Both the position numbers and the translations under genes were made by a program. A stretch of DNA of 64,000 bases from Hirudo medicinalis (lineage: Eukaryota > Annelida > Clitellata > Hirudinida > Hirudinidae), in the NCBI GenBank assembly GCA_011800805.1, contig MPNW01000512.1, positions 22,780 through 86,779 on the forward strand, written 5' to 3'. Below, piece by piece: positions 50,680 through 63,640 of this stretch. Within the stretch, counting starts at the first letter, position 1. Each line of letters begins with the position of its first letter. Below the pieces are notes generated by a model that made no database searches, was not told the origin of the DNA, and saw nothing but the letters and a program-made list of their open reading frames with translations.

Positions 50680-53600
50680 TTTCGAATTGTGATCGGAAAA
50701 TTAATAACTGTTGCTACTGAAAATTGTTGCAGATTTTTACCTGAACATTCCGAGTAAAAGTAAGAAAATTGAGAACAAGCATTCGCTGTTTTTCGCAACC
50801 ACGCGCAACAACCTCTGTAGTTTCTTGAGACCAGGGAAGGCGGTGAGCATTTTATTCTGAAGATGAACAATGCATTGGTTGACTTTGTTGCATACTTCCT
50901 GAGAAAAACTAACTCGAATGATCTCTATTTTCTAAATTTAAATACTAATACTTTTTGTACATTTTTTTTGTCTACTTTCCTTACAATACTTTCCTTGCAG
51001 AAGAAAATTCATTTTTATTTCTAAATAAATGAAAGACAAATGTTATTAATATTAATGACTATTAATAATAACTCGACAAATCAGGTTTGTTTACGTTTCT
51101 CAGTTATTAGTGGCTTTCAGGTCATGGATGCACGAACTGTTTGTATTCCAACAAAACAATGGCATGCAATTGATTCTCTAATGACTGGATGAGCTTGCAT
51201 TTGATTTGCAGGGAATTAATTATTCAAGCATTTTTGCAAAAAAATAAAAAATATTTTGTTTCAATTGTTAATAATTTTACCTTGATCTCCTTTTACTTAT
51301 TTTAGGATTTTTATTGCACTTTGTTGAGCTCGAAAGGAATTTGTTAGTAAAATGTTGTAATATATTGCTTTGAACATTCTCGTGCGTAGTTGGAACTCCC
51401 TCCTGAAAAGTGTTGAAGGATCAGAACATCCAACTTTAAATTTCTTGCAGATGATTTTTACGGTGACAGAGCTTATGACATTTGATTTTGTGGAGATGTT
51501 GTTGTTGTTTTGTGCTTTGCGTTTTGAGTTTTGAATTTTGATTGCTTTTCGTCTTGTTCATTGTGTGATCCTGAGAGGGCTTCGTGTTAGTAAATAATTA
51601 TAAATAAATACTTAAACGTAATTATAAATAAATACGTAAACGTAATTAAAAATAAATACTTAAACGTAATTACAAATAAATACTTAAACATAATTGTCAA
51701 TGAATGTGACTTCCACATTTGGTTCCACTAAAAAAAATAACTATGAAATTAAAAACTTTCACCAAACAATTTTAAAAGTAAAACATAAATTGTAAAATAC
51801 ATTTTCTGGTTTTCAACATTGAAAAAGTTTATATTTAGAAATTACAAATAGGTTTCAACGATGGCTCAGTAATCCATTGAAATGTGGCGGCATAAAATAT
51901 CCTGATAAGCCTTGATAAAAGACCATTTCCAGTTAATCGTCAGGAACCACTTCTTGTGGAAGAAGGTTTTCAATGGAAAACAAAATGGCCGATAATTGAA
52001 TATTTCTCCTCTTTTGAATTTAGGAATTTCAAATTTCACAGAACATCAGAAAATCTTGTTTTATATCTTTAGATTATTTTTAAAAGCAGACTCTGGTAAA
52101 TAAATGTTATTGCCGCTCCCTTTTCTCCAAAATATATCTAATGTTTTGTGGCACAGAGGCATTATTTTGATCTACAAACAATTCTATTCATTGCTAGAAA
52201 AATTTAGAATTCACTAAAATAAAATAAAATTATAAATATCGTTAAAGATTTATGAATTACTTTTTCCATAGTAACTAACGGTAATTTCAAATAATAAATT
52301 TAAAATTATGTCAAATAACATACAACATTTGTCCATTTACATTTTTATTGCAAGCTTTTATGATTACATTAAATAGCCCATTACATTAAATGGAGCTCAT
52401 AAACCTCACACGAATGATTGAACACCCGCCCGGATATTGCGAAAACGGCTTGGTAGTTTTCGACAGAACACTTTCTATCAGAATGTCCACAACAGGAAAT
52501 GAGAAATCAAAATGAGTCGTAAAGGTGTCATCTTGGATTTAAAACAGACACTAAGATAGTTTCCCGTGCTTCAAATAAACCATTCTTGTACAATAACAGG
52601 CCAAACTTCTGAATTAACCAGACAATTTATAGAATATAAGTTAAACATATAACCTTTGGAGGTTATAAGTCTATATAATCTTGACATACTTTAAATTAAC
52701 CAATCAACCGGAAAAGTTTCACAAATTAAAGTTTGTTGAAATACGATCTTAACAATTTCATTAACTTTGACATTCGAAAATGGCCCTTTTTTCCCTCTTT
52801 AAAGTACTTTTATCTCTCGACATAATATATGAATAATAACATATATATAATTGTTTTTCACAATTTTAGGAATTAATTTTTTTGTACTTCAAAGGTATCG
52901 AAGCAAAAAAGCTTCATAAAAGTTATAAACTTTTTAGTAGTTTCAGTTTTCCAATTTTGTATCTGTAAAATAGTTGCATTAATTTTTAAGTTAAAGCACA
53001 GAAATTTGTCACATACTCGCATAGATATTTGATTTTAGGATTACTTTCAAGCAATTTGTTAAAGTTTTAATTTCGAGAGTTTTCATAAGATTATGACGTA
53101 GTTATTAATCTTAATAATTATAACTAATAATACACAAATAACGATGATAAACTTTCTTAAAGTCGATAACTCATGTCACTCCGATGTCATTTCATGTTAT
53201 GTCATGTCATGTCAGATTAACTCGTATTTGACCCTAACCGAATCTAGTATTTTTAATGGACAAATGAAGACGAAGATGAAGACATGACATTTCCTTGAAT
53301 GGACATCATGGCGCTGTAATGGTCCTCAACTACGTCCATTAATCTCTTTTAAAGGCTCCATTGTTTTCCTAACTTTTCCTTTTTCTAGACCATTGATGCT
53401 GAAGACGTTCAGTCTCAACTTAAATGCTGAGTTCTTTCACTATTTATATATTATTTACAATTAATCCATTTATTGCGCACTTTGATCTTTAGAGTAATAA
53501 TTAGAATAATTACTTGACTTAAAGTAAGGAGTAATAAACAAACAATAAAAGTAAAGATAATAATATCAATGATAGACACATTTAAATGTGCAGTTTAATA

Positions 53601-54589
53601 AAAAAAAATAATGAGATTTTAATGTAAGCTTTGATCTAAAATGGAGAAATTATTGCACGTAATTAAATGAAAGATGGACCATGTTTCTCATGTCCAGTGC
53701 ACGTCTTCATGACCCTAATTTTCTAAGCAAGATGGAAAGGATGCTCCAAATCGATGAGATTCATCCTAAATGTTTCGAATGGTTCTTGGTCCTTTGACCG
53801 ATTGTCTTGTCGGTGAATACTAACAATGTAGATATGGATAATGTTGTTATCGTTGAAAATATTGGATGCTCTGCATTTGTTGAAATTAGTTTACATGCAA
53901 GGGTCGAAGTGTCTTCGTGAAATTGTGATTCGGTAACAAGTTGTCACGCGAGACTGAAACTGTGTGATGAGAAAAAATATTTCAAAAAGAACAACGACAA
54001 TAATCTGTTAACAACGACTTTCCAAAGACTTTCCAGGTTGAGTAGTTTTCGTTGCACCTCTGCCATCTGTCGTGTTTATTCAAATGTCATTGATTGCAAT
54101 AATGTTTCAGCAGATGGCGAATTACATTCGGATAAAAATTAAATTTGTTCCAAAATGCTTAAATTTCGAGGAAAACTGTGTTTATCACCTGGAGAAGAAG
54201 AATCTATCAACATTCATTCCAATTTTGAGATGTCAAAATTTACTAATTTGTCAAAGGAAGAGCTTCTAAAATTCAGTAATTGCTGAAGTTTTCAAAGTTT
54301 TCTGATCATGTTTTTTGTTGCCTGCCTTCGTATCCAAGCATTGGAAGTTTGACTTCCTTCAAAAGATGTCACTTTTCAAGTAAAAATATTACAGCAAGAA
54401 TAAGTTTAATCTACAAGATCCTTCGTTAAAACCAAGTGGCTGACCGATTGCAATGTTCAAGAATTTGTGCTGAGGTCGCACAAAACAAATCTGTCTCACC
54501 ATTATCTTATCCACGTTAAAATAAACAAAAATTGAAACAAAAATCGTTTGAAATTGTTTAAAAATAAATAGAATCATTGTCAAGTTATT
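50680..54589. other. Intergenic, no gene recognised
   Basis: GPCR 2 upstream flank and long AT-rich sequence. A short stretch near 51360-51460 reads VRSWNSLLKSVEG and could be a LINE tail, but is too short to call. No RNA gene seen. Confidence 0.5.
51594..51692. repeat. 24-25 bp tandem repeat, 4 copies
   Basis: Unit TAATTATAAATAAATACTTA followed by AACG, repeated four times with single changes. Confidence 0.8.
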
Positions 54590-56050
54590 TTAATTCCTAC
54601 ATTCGAGGGTAACATCTTGCATCATCTTCTTTAACTGCTCTTCTGTGCTCGCCTTCATGATGAAAGTATTTCTTGGATTCTTGTTTACCTGCTTGTTCAC
54701 CTGAGCGTACAAATTCGCTATGTCAGATGTCTGAGTTGGACCTGATTTGCTTTCTTCTGCGATTTTCTTCTTCTTCAGTTTGTCCTTCTCTGGAATGAGA
54801 CCGGTTCTGTCGTGTCCAAACGGAAAAACCTTTATACCACTTATCTTTCTCGGTTGAACCATTGCAACAGGTTTCTTTGGTTTGTCGACTCCTGGGGACA
54901 TTCCACCCGAAGGATTACTGGAAACGAAATTCTGAGGAAGATCAATCCTGCCTTGTTGCACTAGGTTTTGATCGTTATTCTTCACGGATTTGCTTCTTTG
55001 AATTTGTGGCGGATTCTTGCCACCTGCTTTTGGTTGTTGCATGAATTTAAAATCTGAACTTTGTTCAAAGCTGGAAAGATTGTTCAGATGGCCGAAACTG
55101 GATGATCTGGTGTGGCCGGAACGTGATAAGGGGCGTTGAGGAGGCCCCAGGAAATCCTCTTGATTAAGCTGGTATATTCGACTTTGTCTTTCTTGCCTTC
55201 GGGCGGCTACTGACATTTTGTTCTGCTGACTTTTATTGACTTCCATGTTATTAGGAGCAACAAAGAAATTGTCCTTCATCAGATTAAGGTTTTGAGTTTT
55301 GACGACTTGATTGACAACACTTCCCCTGCCTCCTCCTAGCTGCTTCAAAATGTGCATCACTTGAGGCAGATCGGCTTCGTTGCCTTGGTTATCTGGCACA
55401 CTGACATCTACAACTGGCACCTGATTGCATCCTGGTGCGGAAGCGTAAGGATCATAATTGAAGACTTGGGAGTTCTTCTTCTCCTCGTTCAACTGAACTG
55501 ATCTGGCCATTTCAATGCTGTAACTCAGACCCAATGCCTGATCGTTGCTGTTGCAAACGAAGGCATGGACCTCTAAAATCTGAGGACCCAAATCTCTCCT
55601 GAGGATGCAAACCACAAGAGGGTGATGCTTCATTTTCAGAAGGTACTTGAAAGTTTTCGGCATTGTCGTAGACATGATCGTACCCCTGCCTACATCGGCC
55701 AGGCTTTCAAAAGCAAACTTGTAATACTTTGTGCCGCTGACCTTTGTTTTACTACCAGTGAATATGACGGCCTGGCAAATGATGACATTGGAGAGAGAAT
55801 AAAAGACTTCATCATTTGTCCAATTGACCACTGAGAGACCTCGATTGCTGAGGACAATTTTGGCATTCGAAAGCTTTTTAGTCCCTTTCTTTGTCTTGAA
55901 CTTGGTGTACATTTCGAAGAGAGCAGATTGAAGGACTCCTTCTCCAGTGGAGTAATTGGACATCGGTGACCTGCCAAGATACTGGACGTTGAAGACATTT
56001 TGCTGGCTGTCGACTCTGGGTCCCATTATGCTACCGTTACTACGAGGCAT
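54590..56050 (-). CDS. PTB/PID-domain protein, single exon
   Basis: An open frame of 486 codons in one exon starting MPRSNGSIMGPRVDSQQNVF. Residues about 18-185 look like a phosphotyrosine-binding/PID fold: first strand FNVQYLGRSPMSN with the YLG signature, a GEG turn, helix LQSALFEMYTKF, strands AKIVLSNRGLSVVNW and VFYSLSNVIICQAV. After these come HHPLVVCILRRD and the terminal helix NDQALGLSYSIEMARSV. The rest is low-complexity and polar, with a Lys-rich patch (KDKLKKKKIAEES) and a helical end (STEEQLKKMMQDVTLE). No kinase, SH2 or membrane segment. A cytoplasmic adaptor binding NPxY-type tails is inferred. Subfamily not recognised; the lack of introns is unusual next to its neighbours. Confidence 0.75.
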   Translation of the reverse strand: MPRSNGSIMGPRVDSQQNVFNVQYLGRSPMSNYSTGEGVLQSALFEMYTKFKTKKGTKKLSNAKIVLSNRGLSVVNWTNDEVFYSLSNVIICQAVIFTGSKTKVSGTKYYKFAFESLADVGRGTIMSTTMPKTFKYLLKMKHHPLVVCILRRDLGPQILEVHAFVCNSNDQALGLSYSIEMARSVQLNEEKKNSQVFNYDPYASAPGCNQVPVVDVSVPDNQGNEADLPQVMHILKQLGGGRGSVVNQVVKTQNLNLMKDNFFVAPNNMEVNKSQQNKMSVAARRQERQSRIYQLNQEDFLGPPQRPLSRSGHTRSSSFGHLNNLSSFEQSSDFKFMQQPKAGGKNPPQIQRSKSVKNNDQNLVQQGRIDLPQNFVSSNPSGGMSPGVDKPKKPVAMVQPRKISGIKVFPFGHDRTGLIPEKDKLKKKKIAEESKSGPTQTSDIANLYAQVNKQVNKNPRNTFIMKASTEEQLKKMMQDVTLECRN

Positions 56051-57550
56051 TTCTCAACTGGATTCAAGTTGAACGAACAATGTTTATCCAAGTGATAACA
56101 TTCTATTGTAAAATATAACTATTGCCTAAGTTAACTATTTATAATGTCACACAAGCAGAAGATAACAAGATAATACTAATATAAAATATGATATAAATTA
56201 TATTATTTATATTTTTCATAATATTATTAAAAAAATTAATAACAGCAATATTGCCTCAACAAGTTTCTCAAACATTGAGAATTTACAGTTCGCTGGTAAA
56301 GAAATACGACCAGTTAATTCATCTTCTCAAAACTTGTAAAGTACTCCCTCACTCGTTTTAACCAAAACAAAATTCAGCATTAGCTATTCCACTGCTAAAT
56401 TCTTTCTGATTTTTATGTAATTATTATTTAGAGATCTGCACCAACATGATTACAAAACATTTTCGCGAAGAAATAGGTAAATAAAACTTACTTTCGAAAG
56501 TAGAAGAAATATCTTTGCACTTAACTTAACAACAAAATTAACTAGAATAACTCTAGCCCGTTTAAAAGGTAAAAATATGAGTCGCGACAGCTAAGGATTC
56601 TTAGAACACTTGCTGTCAAAACAGCCAGCCTAAGTAAGCCCTTACAATGAATGCCAATCACAGGTATGAATGACCTGAATTGGTTTTGTATAATTAGCCT
56701 GCGTTGTGCAACTTGTTTGCTTATCAAAATTCTGAGTAAAAGCTATGAGTCGTAATTTATCTGGGGCTTTCTGCAAAAAGTTGTCTATTAATCAAAAACT
56801 TTACACCGAGCGTCTATTTTATTCACCAGTGGAAAAGCAAACCTAAGGACTTAGAAGGATCAGATGGCGACGTTTAAACGAGGCTTGATTTCATTGCACG
56901 CATGAGTGCCTTCTACATCTTCCACCAATCCATGCCAGGTCAATCTTCTCTCTTCTGTCTTTCAGTATCTTGGAAACTTCTTCCCTTTCTCGGTGATGTT
57001 AGAAGTATTGCGAAAGCGACTGCGATCCTAATATTCACTTACAAGGAATTCCTTTGTCATCGTTCTGTCCGAGATAGACAATTGAAATACTCAGAACTGT
57101 GACAATGGGCTTTCACGCGAATGAGCGACCGACTATATTCTTACTGATGTATTATTGGATGATTACTTCGAATTAAAATAAGCATTACTATGAATCATTG
57201 GAAACGTAAAGTTTGCTACTCTTTAATTGGACAAGGTTCATAAATCAGACGATGCATGAGTCAAATGAACGTGAGTTTCACTGAATCTTCACGCAAATCA
57301 TGCAAAATACCAAGAAATACAGACAGTTATACAAGACGAGAACGTATTGAGAAGTTCAGCAGCACATGATATGAGAGAGATAATGAGGCGGAGAGAGTGG
57401 AGTCTTAACAGTCATTGTTCAACTCATCCAGAGTTCTTCCTTGAAACTTTCCACCTTGAATCTCGCTCATCTAATCACGAGATTCTCCCACAAAAAATTC
57501 TCAATCCAAAACTATTTTTCTAAGCGCCACGAACTCTCTCATCGCTTCAG
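56051..57550. other. Intergenic, no gene recognised
   Basis: AT-rich upstream flank of the PTB gene and 3' flank of the lectin-domain gene. Short ORFs only. Confidence 0.5.
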
Positions 57551-60500
57551 TCAAGTGTAATGATTTTCCAATTTTTTCGGAGCAGCCACCGCTTTGCTCT
57601 GCTCTGCCGAACAACATTCAGTCGAGCGACAACAATCATTGGAGTTTCCGGAGCACCAATCTTCATTGGCAGCCATCTGAGAGGCGCGAAGGTCGGAGTT
57701 GAGGGTCACTTTCTGAACGTGGTCTTGCAGGAGGGATGGGTGATCGAGGAGTGGTTTTGATGGCAGGGAGAGGCAAGTCTCTTCGATTGCTTGAGGAGCC
57801 TCTGAAAGTTTTACGAACGTGTAATTAGCTGGGTGCTGTTTTGAACAAGACGGGTATGAGCAGACCTCGTTTGATTCTTGCCTCTGTGGCTTAAAGGAAG
57901 AGATGCTCTGTTTTAGCATCAAGTTGGTTTGACTTGTATTCTGTGCCATGGGAGAGGTGCTGATCAGCCTGGAGCCGTTATAAGAACTGGGAGAATAGGC
58001 AGAAAAGTTGAGAGCCATGTTATCGGGACTTGTGTCTTCGGAGCCCATGATTGCCAAATGAGGATGTTTCGCTTCTCCATCATTTCCTGCAATTTCCCAG
58101 ACGTGAGTGTATCCGTATTCTCCGTTCTCCAGTCTATGGTGGACCTTACAGGGTGGTTGGAAACTGCCCCCGCTGTTAAAATGTTCCGGAGTTTGTTGAG
58201 CAAACCGAGATTGGCCGGGATAGAAGCCGTGGTGATGGTGGTGGTGATGGTAGTGAGGATCATACGTGGACACGTCGTATTCGGTTGTTTCAGTTGGGGG
58301 ACCTGACACCCTCATGTTTTCCTGAATCATCTGCAGGCCGCATTCTTTGTGGCCTCTGCTGGTTCTGCCAGTTCGTCTGCAATTGAATTGGTTACCCGAT
58401 GATGCAATTAGAAGATTTGTTTGATCTTTAACTCTCACAAAGAGAAAACAATGCTTTGTTTTTGGCATCGAACAGTTTCATGTCTGATTCACAGGGTCGT
58501 TCATTCTCATGAATGATTTATGATTATTCAACTTTTAAATAATTGAGTTCTTAGACTTATTATTAGAACCTTCATTATCGATGAACTGAATATGAAAGTA
58601 GATTTATTGTACTTTTTAAATTATATTTTTATTTAATTTAATAAATTATCATTTTCAAAATTCAATTTCAAAACGAAAACTCACCTTTTACACCAAAGAA
58701 CAGCTCCGAGCAGTGAAAATCCACAAACTGCTCCGATAAAAACTCCAGTTACGACGGCTGTCAGGAGACCTGGAAAAACATGGACAGCATTTGATTAATA
58801 AGAATATTGTAATTAATTCATTAACTTAGTACTATCAGTATAATGCGATATGATATAATATAATAATTTTCATAATTTATAACATTTACGTTAATGTCCG
58901 CTAATGCATCTCTAAGACTTTATGAGTCCAACATTAAACGGGTCCAATTTATGATCATCCGGTCGCAAAATGTTTTTCATGATTTAAGTCTGCAAAATGT
59001 TTTCTGATAGCATTTATGTTTTTATTTGCAACTAAACATCTCAAACAGACAGACAGACAGACAGGCAGGCAGGCAAACACACAAACAAAAATACAAACAA
59101 ACCATAAGTTGGGAATGAGGGACCTTGGAACAAGCCTTCTTCATGAGACGACTCTGTGAAAATATTATTTGTGATGACATTAACAATTGTAATTATTTGT
59201 GATGACATTAACAATTGTAATTATTTTTCAATGCATATTTACAATATGAATTTGAAAGGCTTTTAATAATGGATGTTATTGCAATTATCATGTCGTTATT
59301 ACAGCTATTATGATCAAAATAATTTCTTGAACGTTATTGCGAATATAAACTTCTGAAAGCTAACAAAAAGAAATCTCACTTTCTTCACATTCATTGGCAG
59401 CCTCTTTACCGATCCAAGAAGTTCCTTTGCACACCAAATGCCAGGTGAGAGCAGTTGAGTTGCAGGTGATGATTGCCTGGTTTCTGTCTCTCTTGATCCA
59501 GGCATTTTTCGGAGGGGCCAAGTCAGGACATCCTGAAACTGTTGGATGACGTTGTTTGGTGGATTAATTAAAACTCGATAGACTAATTAATATTAATTGG
59601 GTTAAAAATACTGACTAATGAAACGAAATTACTCCTTAGTTGTAGTTAAGGGTGTCAAAGTATCAAAATGTTTTAAAATATTCAGACTAAAACTCTTTCA
59701 TAGTCTAAAGATCACAAAAGAAGTATAATAACACAATAAAAAGTTTCTTAGCCAATCGAGGTTGTCACAAACCTCCATATTTGATAAGGAAGGTGACGCT
59801 CCTATCGTTGGCAATTTGGTCAGAAAGTTGAAGGAGAACCGAATTGTTGAGCGAGGAATACACGTGAGATTCTCTGGCTGATCCCTGGCAAACCGTCAGT
59901 TCTTTGCTTCTCTTCTGCTCTGTGACTACGGCGTAGACGTGACAGTAGTCAAGCAACCTGTTGACGTCATGGAAACTCCTTCTGTCTTCAACGCTCAGCT
60001 GTTTCTGTTCTTCCGTGTCGCGGTCAAGTTCAGTCCTGTACTGAGGCGAAAACTCCATGATAAAGAGCTCGATTCTTTGGCCTGGGGGAGCAGTGATGGA
60101 TACCGGGCAGTTGATCCAGCCTTGAGACCTCATCCAGTAACTAGAAAGGAAGGAGAAGCCGATCGAAGGAGCCGAGATCCTGCTGGGATTCTTTTCGTCA
60201 CAGTCGCTGACGACGTTTGCTTGGGTGACTGAAGGCATTTGTTAGGAATCGTTTGGTAAATGTTATTATTATTATTATTATTATTATTTGGAAGTTATTA
60301 TTATTTATAACAATATAATAATTATCATTGTTATTGTTTACTTCGGTATTATATTTCCCATTAAAATTAATTATAAACGATAAAAATAACTTGCTTTAAA
60401 TTTCACATAAAACCATTTTAGAAATATGCATCGAACAAATCCTTAATTCTCGCTAATGGTTTTTTTAGCGTGTTGCTTCAGAACATTGGAACGTGGATTA

Positions 60501-61347
60501 GAGGAGTGCTGGAATGGCATCAGGAAGGGAGTTTATAATTGTAAGCAGATTAAAGCCAACAATGTTCGAGGCTGAATTAGACTCAGGTGTCCAAGTGTAC
60601 CAGTCTTTTTATTAAAAGGGAGATAATTTAACTTTTACGGTATTAATGCAATGTATTTGCGTTTGTACTTGCAAAAGATAAATTGGAAAATTGACTTAAT
60701 ATACGATTATTATTTCCTAAAACAAATTGGTGCGAAATGTGTTAATGATTGATAGTTATAATAGTTTATTAATAATTAATAACTATTATTATTAATAATT
60801 ATTAGTATTAATAATAACATATATATATTTAAATAATTAAATTAATAATTTATTAAATAATAATTTTATAATTTAAATAATAACTTAATAATAATAGTTA
60901 ATAATTATTACGTAATAAATTTCAATTAATTTATTGTTATATTTTATCATATTCATCTCAAAATATACACTTTACACGTCAATTATAACAGTGTTATTTT
61001 TATTAACAAGTTAAAAATATTCATAATTTCTCTATCACTATCATAAGCCACCTCCTCCTCCTCCTCCTCCTCCTCCTCCACCTTCTCCTCATCATAATCA
61101 TCATCGTCATCATCATCACCATTTTTATTAACTAATCAACTAGGTTATCAGTAAAATGATGCAAGAGATGACTCTGATCCTGAAACCTTCTTACCTTGGA
61201 GGCATTTATAACTGGCCTGAAGGTATGCCATCATATCATCGGGGCAGTTCAGGGTCTGGTGAAGAGCGGCGTCAGGGATGGTCATGACACAGGAGGGCTG
61301 ACCAGAACATCGGGCGTCCATCTCCCTCAATACATCGCTGTGACAAC
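57551..61347 (-). CDS. SUEL-type lectin / CUB / Sushi single-pass membrane protein (5' exons missing)
   Basis: Six minus-strand exons with agreeing phases: 61195-61347, 59773-60228, 59380-59532, 59103-59153, 58685-58769, 57551-58376. Exon 1 seen is the C-terminal half of a SUEL/Gal-lectin domain (EMDARCSGQPSCVMTIPDAA and LQASYKCLQG). Exon 2 is CUB-like (WINCPVSITAPPGQRIELFI, LDYCHVYAVV, SVTFLIKYGG). Exon 3 is a Sushi/CCP-like module (CPDLAPPKNAW, ITCNSTALTWHLVC, SWIGKEAANEC). A short spacer is followed by a transmembrane helix (LLTAVVTGVFIGAVCGFSLL) and a roughly 275-residue cytoplasmic tail with seven consecutive His (DPHYHHHHHHHGFY), Ser/Pro-rich stretches and a Cys cluster (DCCRSTECCS). 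It is probably a cell-surface receptor or adhesion protein; ligand unknown. The signal peptide and lectin N-half must lie upstream of 61348, possibly outside the window. Confidence 0.85.
61055..61084. repeat. (TCC)n microsatellite
   Basis: Ten CCT triplets within the intron between the CUB and lectin exons, followed by CAT triplets to about 61120. Confidence 0.9.
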
Positions 61348-61589
61348 CTAATAATTATTTCCAAAAGAGTTATAATGCTGATGATGAACTATAAGGAATC
61401 GACCTATTTGGGGTGAAGATGAGGATTATGATGATTATGATGATGACGATGATGATGCTGATGCTGGTGAAGAAGAAGTTGATAGTGATGAAAATTAAAT
61501 TTGAAAGTTAAGAATATCGTGTGAATAACATCGTGCAAATCATGTGAAAATTTAAAGTGAACGAGACAAAATGTATATATAAACCTTCG

Positions 61590-61629
61590 ATTATGATAAT
61601 GATAATGGTGGGGGTAATGATGATGACAG

Positions 61630-61671
<42 letters not shown>

Positions 61672-61740
61672 CGACGACGACGACGACGACGATGACGATG
61701 ACGATGATGATGATGATGATGATGACGGTGGTAACGTCGA
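61590..61740. repeat. (GAT)n/(GAC)n microsatellite
   Basis: About 35 GAT triplets with an inner block of GAC triplets. Adjacent minus-strand sequence reads TPSDLQAGSFYVNVTDAEID, which is open but not linkable to the lectin gene. Confidence 0.9.
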
Positions 61741-61957
61741 TTTCAGCATCGGTGACGTTGACATAAAAAGAACCCGCCTGCAAATCTGATGGCGTCATTC
61801 AAATATTCCCTCGTTAATTTATCTGTCCACGGCGTCTCGGCATGGCTTCCTATCTTTCTTACTTTTAATGAAATGCCTGCCTTCACTCCCGCCACTGTAC
61901 GTTCCACAACCATTTACCATTCCTCTGCTGGCTATTACCCCTTTCAGAGTTTTCTAA

Positions 61958-62182
<225 letters not shown>

Positions 62183-62184
62183 NA

Positions 62185-62214
62185 TTCTGAGCCATCGTCG
62201 TCTGCTTGGAAAAT
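62185..62214 (+). repeat. Left arm of a 30-bp perfect inverted repeat
   Basis: TTCTGAGCCATCGTCGTCTG and the following ten bases are the exact reverse complement of 63970-63999. It begins two bases after the n at 62183. Confidence 0.85.
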
Positions 62215-62439
62215 ATTGTACTTATGGAATTAATTAAATATGGAATGAAATAAACCATTCACGTATTTTCAATGTGGATAATGAAATGATCGTCATAGTC
62301 ATCGAAGGAAATCATTAATTAATAAATAATAATAATGGTAATAATAATAATAACAGCGAAAGGAGCCAGCGTCGATCGGAGATGAGATTCAAAAATCTCT
62401 CCTCATATCCTCCTAATATCTCATTCAATTTCAAGAACC

Positions 62440-63640
62440 ATTAAAACCTGTCGATCTCTTTATATTCTAAAAGTCCATTTGTAACAAGCCTCGTTCATAA
62501 ACTTACCTTCGACGAGGTATCACTCGGTTCTCTGAATTCCGCAGACACCGCGATTAGAGGAGCAACAAAGCATTGGCTTCATCTTCCAAAGGATGTTCCA
62601 AATCCGTTTTACCACGCTCCCGTTAAATCCGGAGGTTTGGGAATTCTTCAACTTAAACAATGGGTTCCTCGTCTTCGAGTGAGAAGAGTGTCGGAAATTT
62701 TCTCCGAGATAGGTCGTCGAAAGGACGAATTCATGACTGATGTTCTCAGAGAGAACACTCCAATTATGAGAGAATTTCGAAAGTTTGGAACAGCAGAGGC
62801 AAAACTTTCAAAACAGGATTGAAAGCGCCAGTTTCAGAGAGCCTCTACAAAACTGTCGATGGCTACGGATTGAGATCATTCACCAAGGGAGTTGGAATGA
62901 ACGAGTGGATTTCAGCTGCTGTTCCGAGAATTCCATTCCATTCGGCCAACACATCAGATGCAAGAAGATCCGAGCTGCTGCACTGCAATGCAGGCTTAGA
63001 GCTTCAAGATGGAACCCGCAGGCTCCCAGGGGATGCGATGAGTGTTGTCGATCCTTAGAGTCCCTGGGGCACATGATCCAGAAATGCCCAAGAACGGATG
63101 GCGCAAGACACGAGAGGCACAATGTTGTTATGAGAAGATTGTGAAATCGAATTGATAAAAAGAGGCTTCAAAACAAAAACAGAACCACGAATCCGTGCAG
63201 AACAGGGACTTAAGATACCAAATTAAGATAGCAGATTTATGTGCATGTAGGACTGACACCTACGTAGTGTATGACGTAGTGTAGTAATAGCTACTATTGC
63301 CTCATTACTACAACCCAGACCGGGTGCACGACAACAGTCTCGAGATACGACACTCAAGATATTCATGCTTGGATGCTGAGAAGTGCTCCAGTTGACACTC
63401 AGAGATTGCTGCCAAATGTTGGCTCATTTACATGCAACTGGAGAGGAGTGATGCCCCAAAAATCGTTTAGATTTTGGAAAGATTGCCGTGTTCCAAGGAC
63501 AGACCTTATGAATTATGAATATTATGTAACTTTTGTTCTCAATCAGAGCTACAAGATGTGGAGGACTCACAGGTGCCATCGAAGTAGGAGGACCAAATCT
63601 CTGCCTGTGATGGCGAATTCTGGGTGACATTAATGGTTGA
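62440..63640 (+). mobile_element. Broken R2-clade (RLE-type) non-LTR retrotransposon, C-terminal half
   Basis: Forward frames, with shifts and stops, give SLVHKLTFDEVSLGSLNSAD, TKHWLHLPKDVPNPFYHAPV and KSGGLGILQLKQWVPRLRVR (the thumb region after the RT). Then IRAAALQCRLRASRWNP leads into the zinc finger CDECCRSLESLGHMIQKCPR and ARHERHNVVMRRL. After that come RIRAEQGLKIP, DLCACRTDTYVVYDVV, HYYNPDRV and CNWRGVMP. The C-C-H-C knuckle followed by RHxxV and a PD-(D/E)xK-like region is the signature of R2/R4/NeSL-type elements with a restriction-like endonuclease. At least two frameshifts and several stops show it is inactive. The RT catalytic core is not in the window. Confidence 0.82.

Noticed and set aside
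49738..50757. Long ORFs of 248-446 residues through the n run
   Set aside because: They consist mostly of undetermined bases; only the minus-strand GPCR frame is real.
51360..51460. LINE C-terminal tail (VRSWNSLLKSVEG)
   Set aside because: Too short and lacking a second diagnostic block.
58377..58468. Start codon at 58468 for the lectin-gene tail exon
   Set aside because: This stretch is intron: a good acceptor (CAATTGCAG) lies at 58377-58385 and the phase joins the upstream transmembrane exon.
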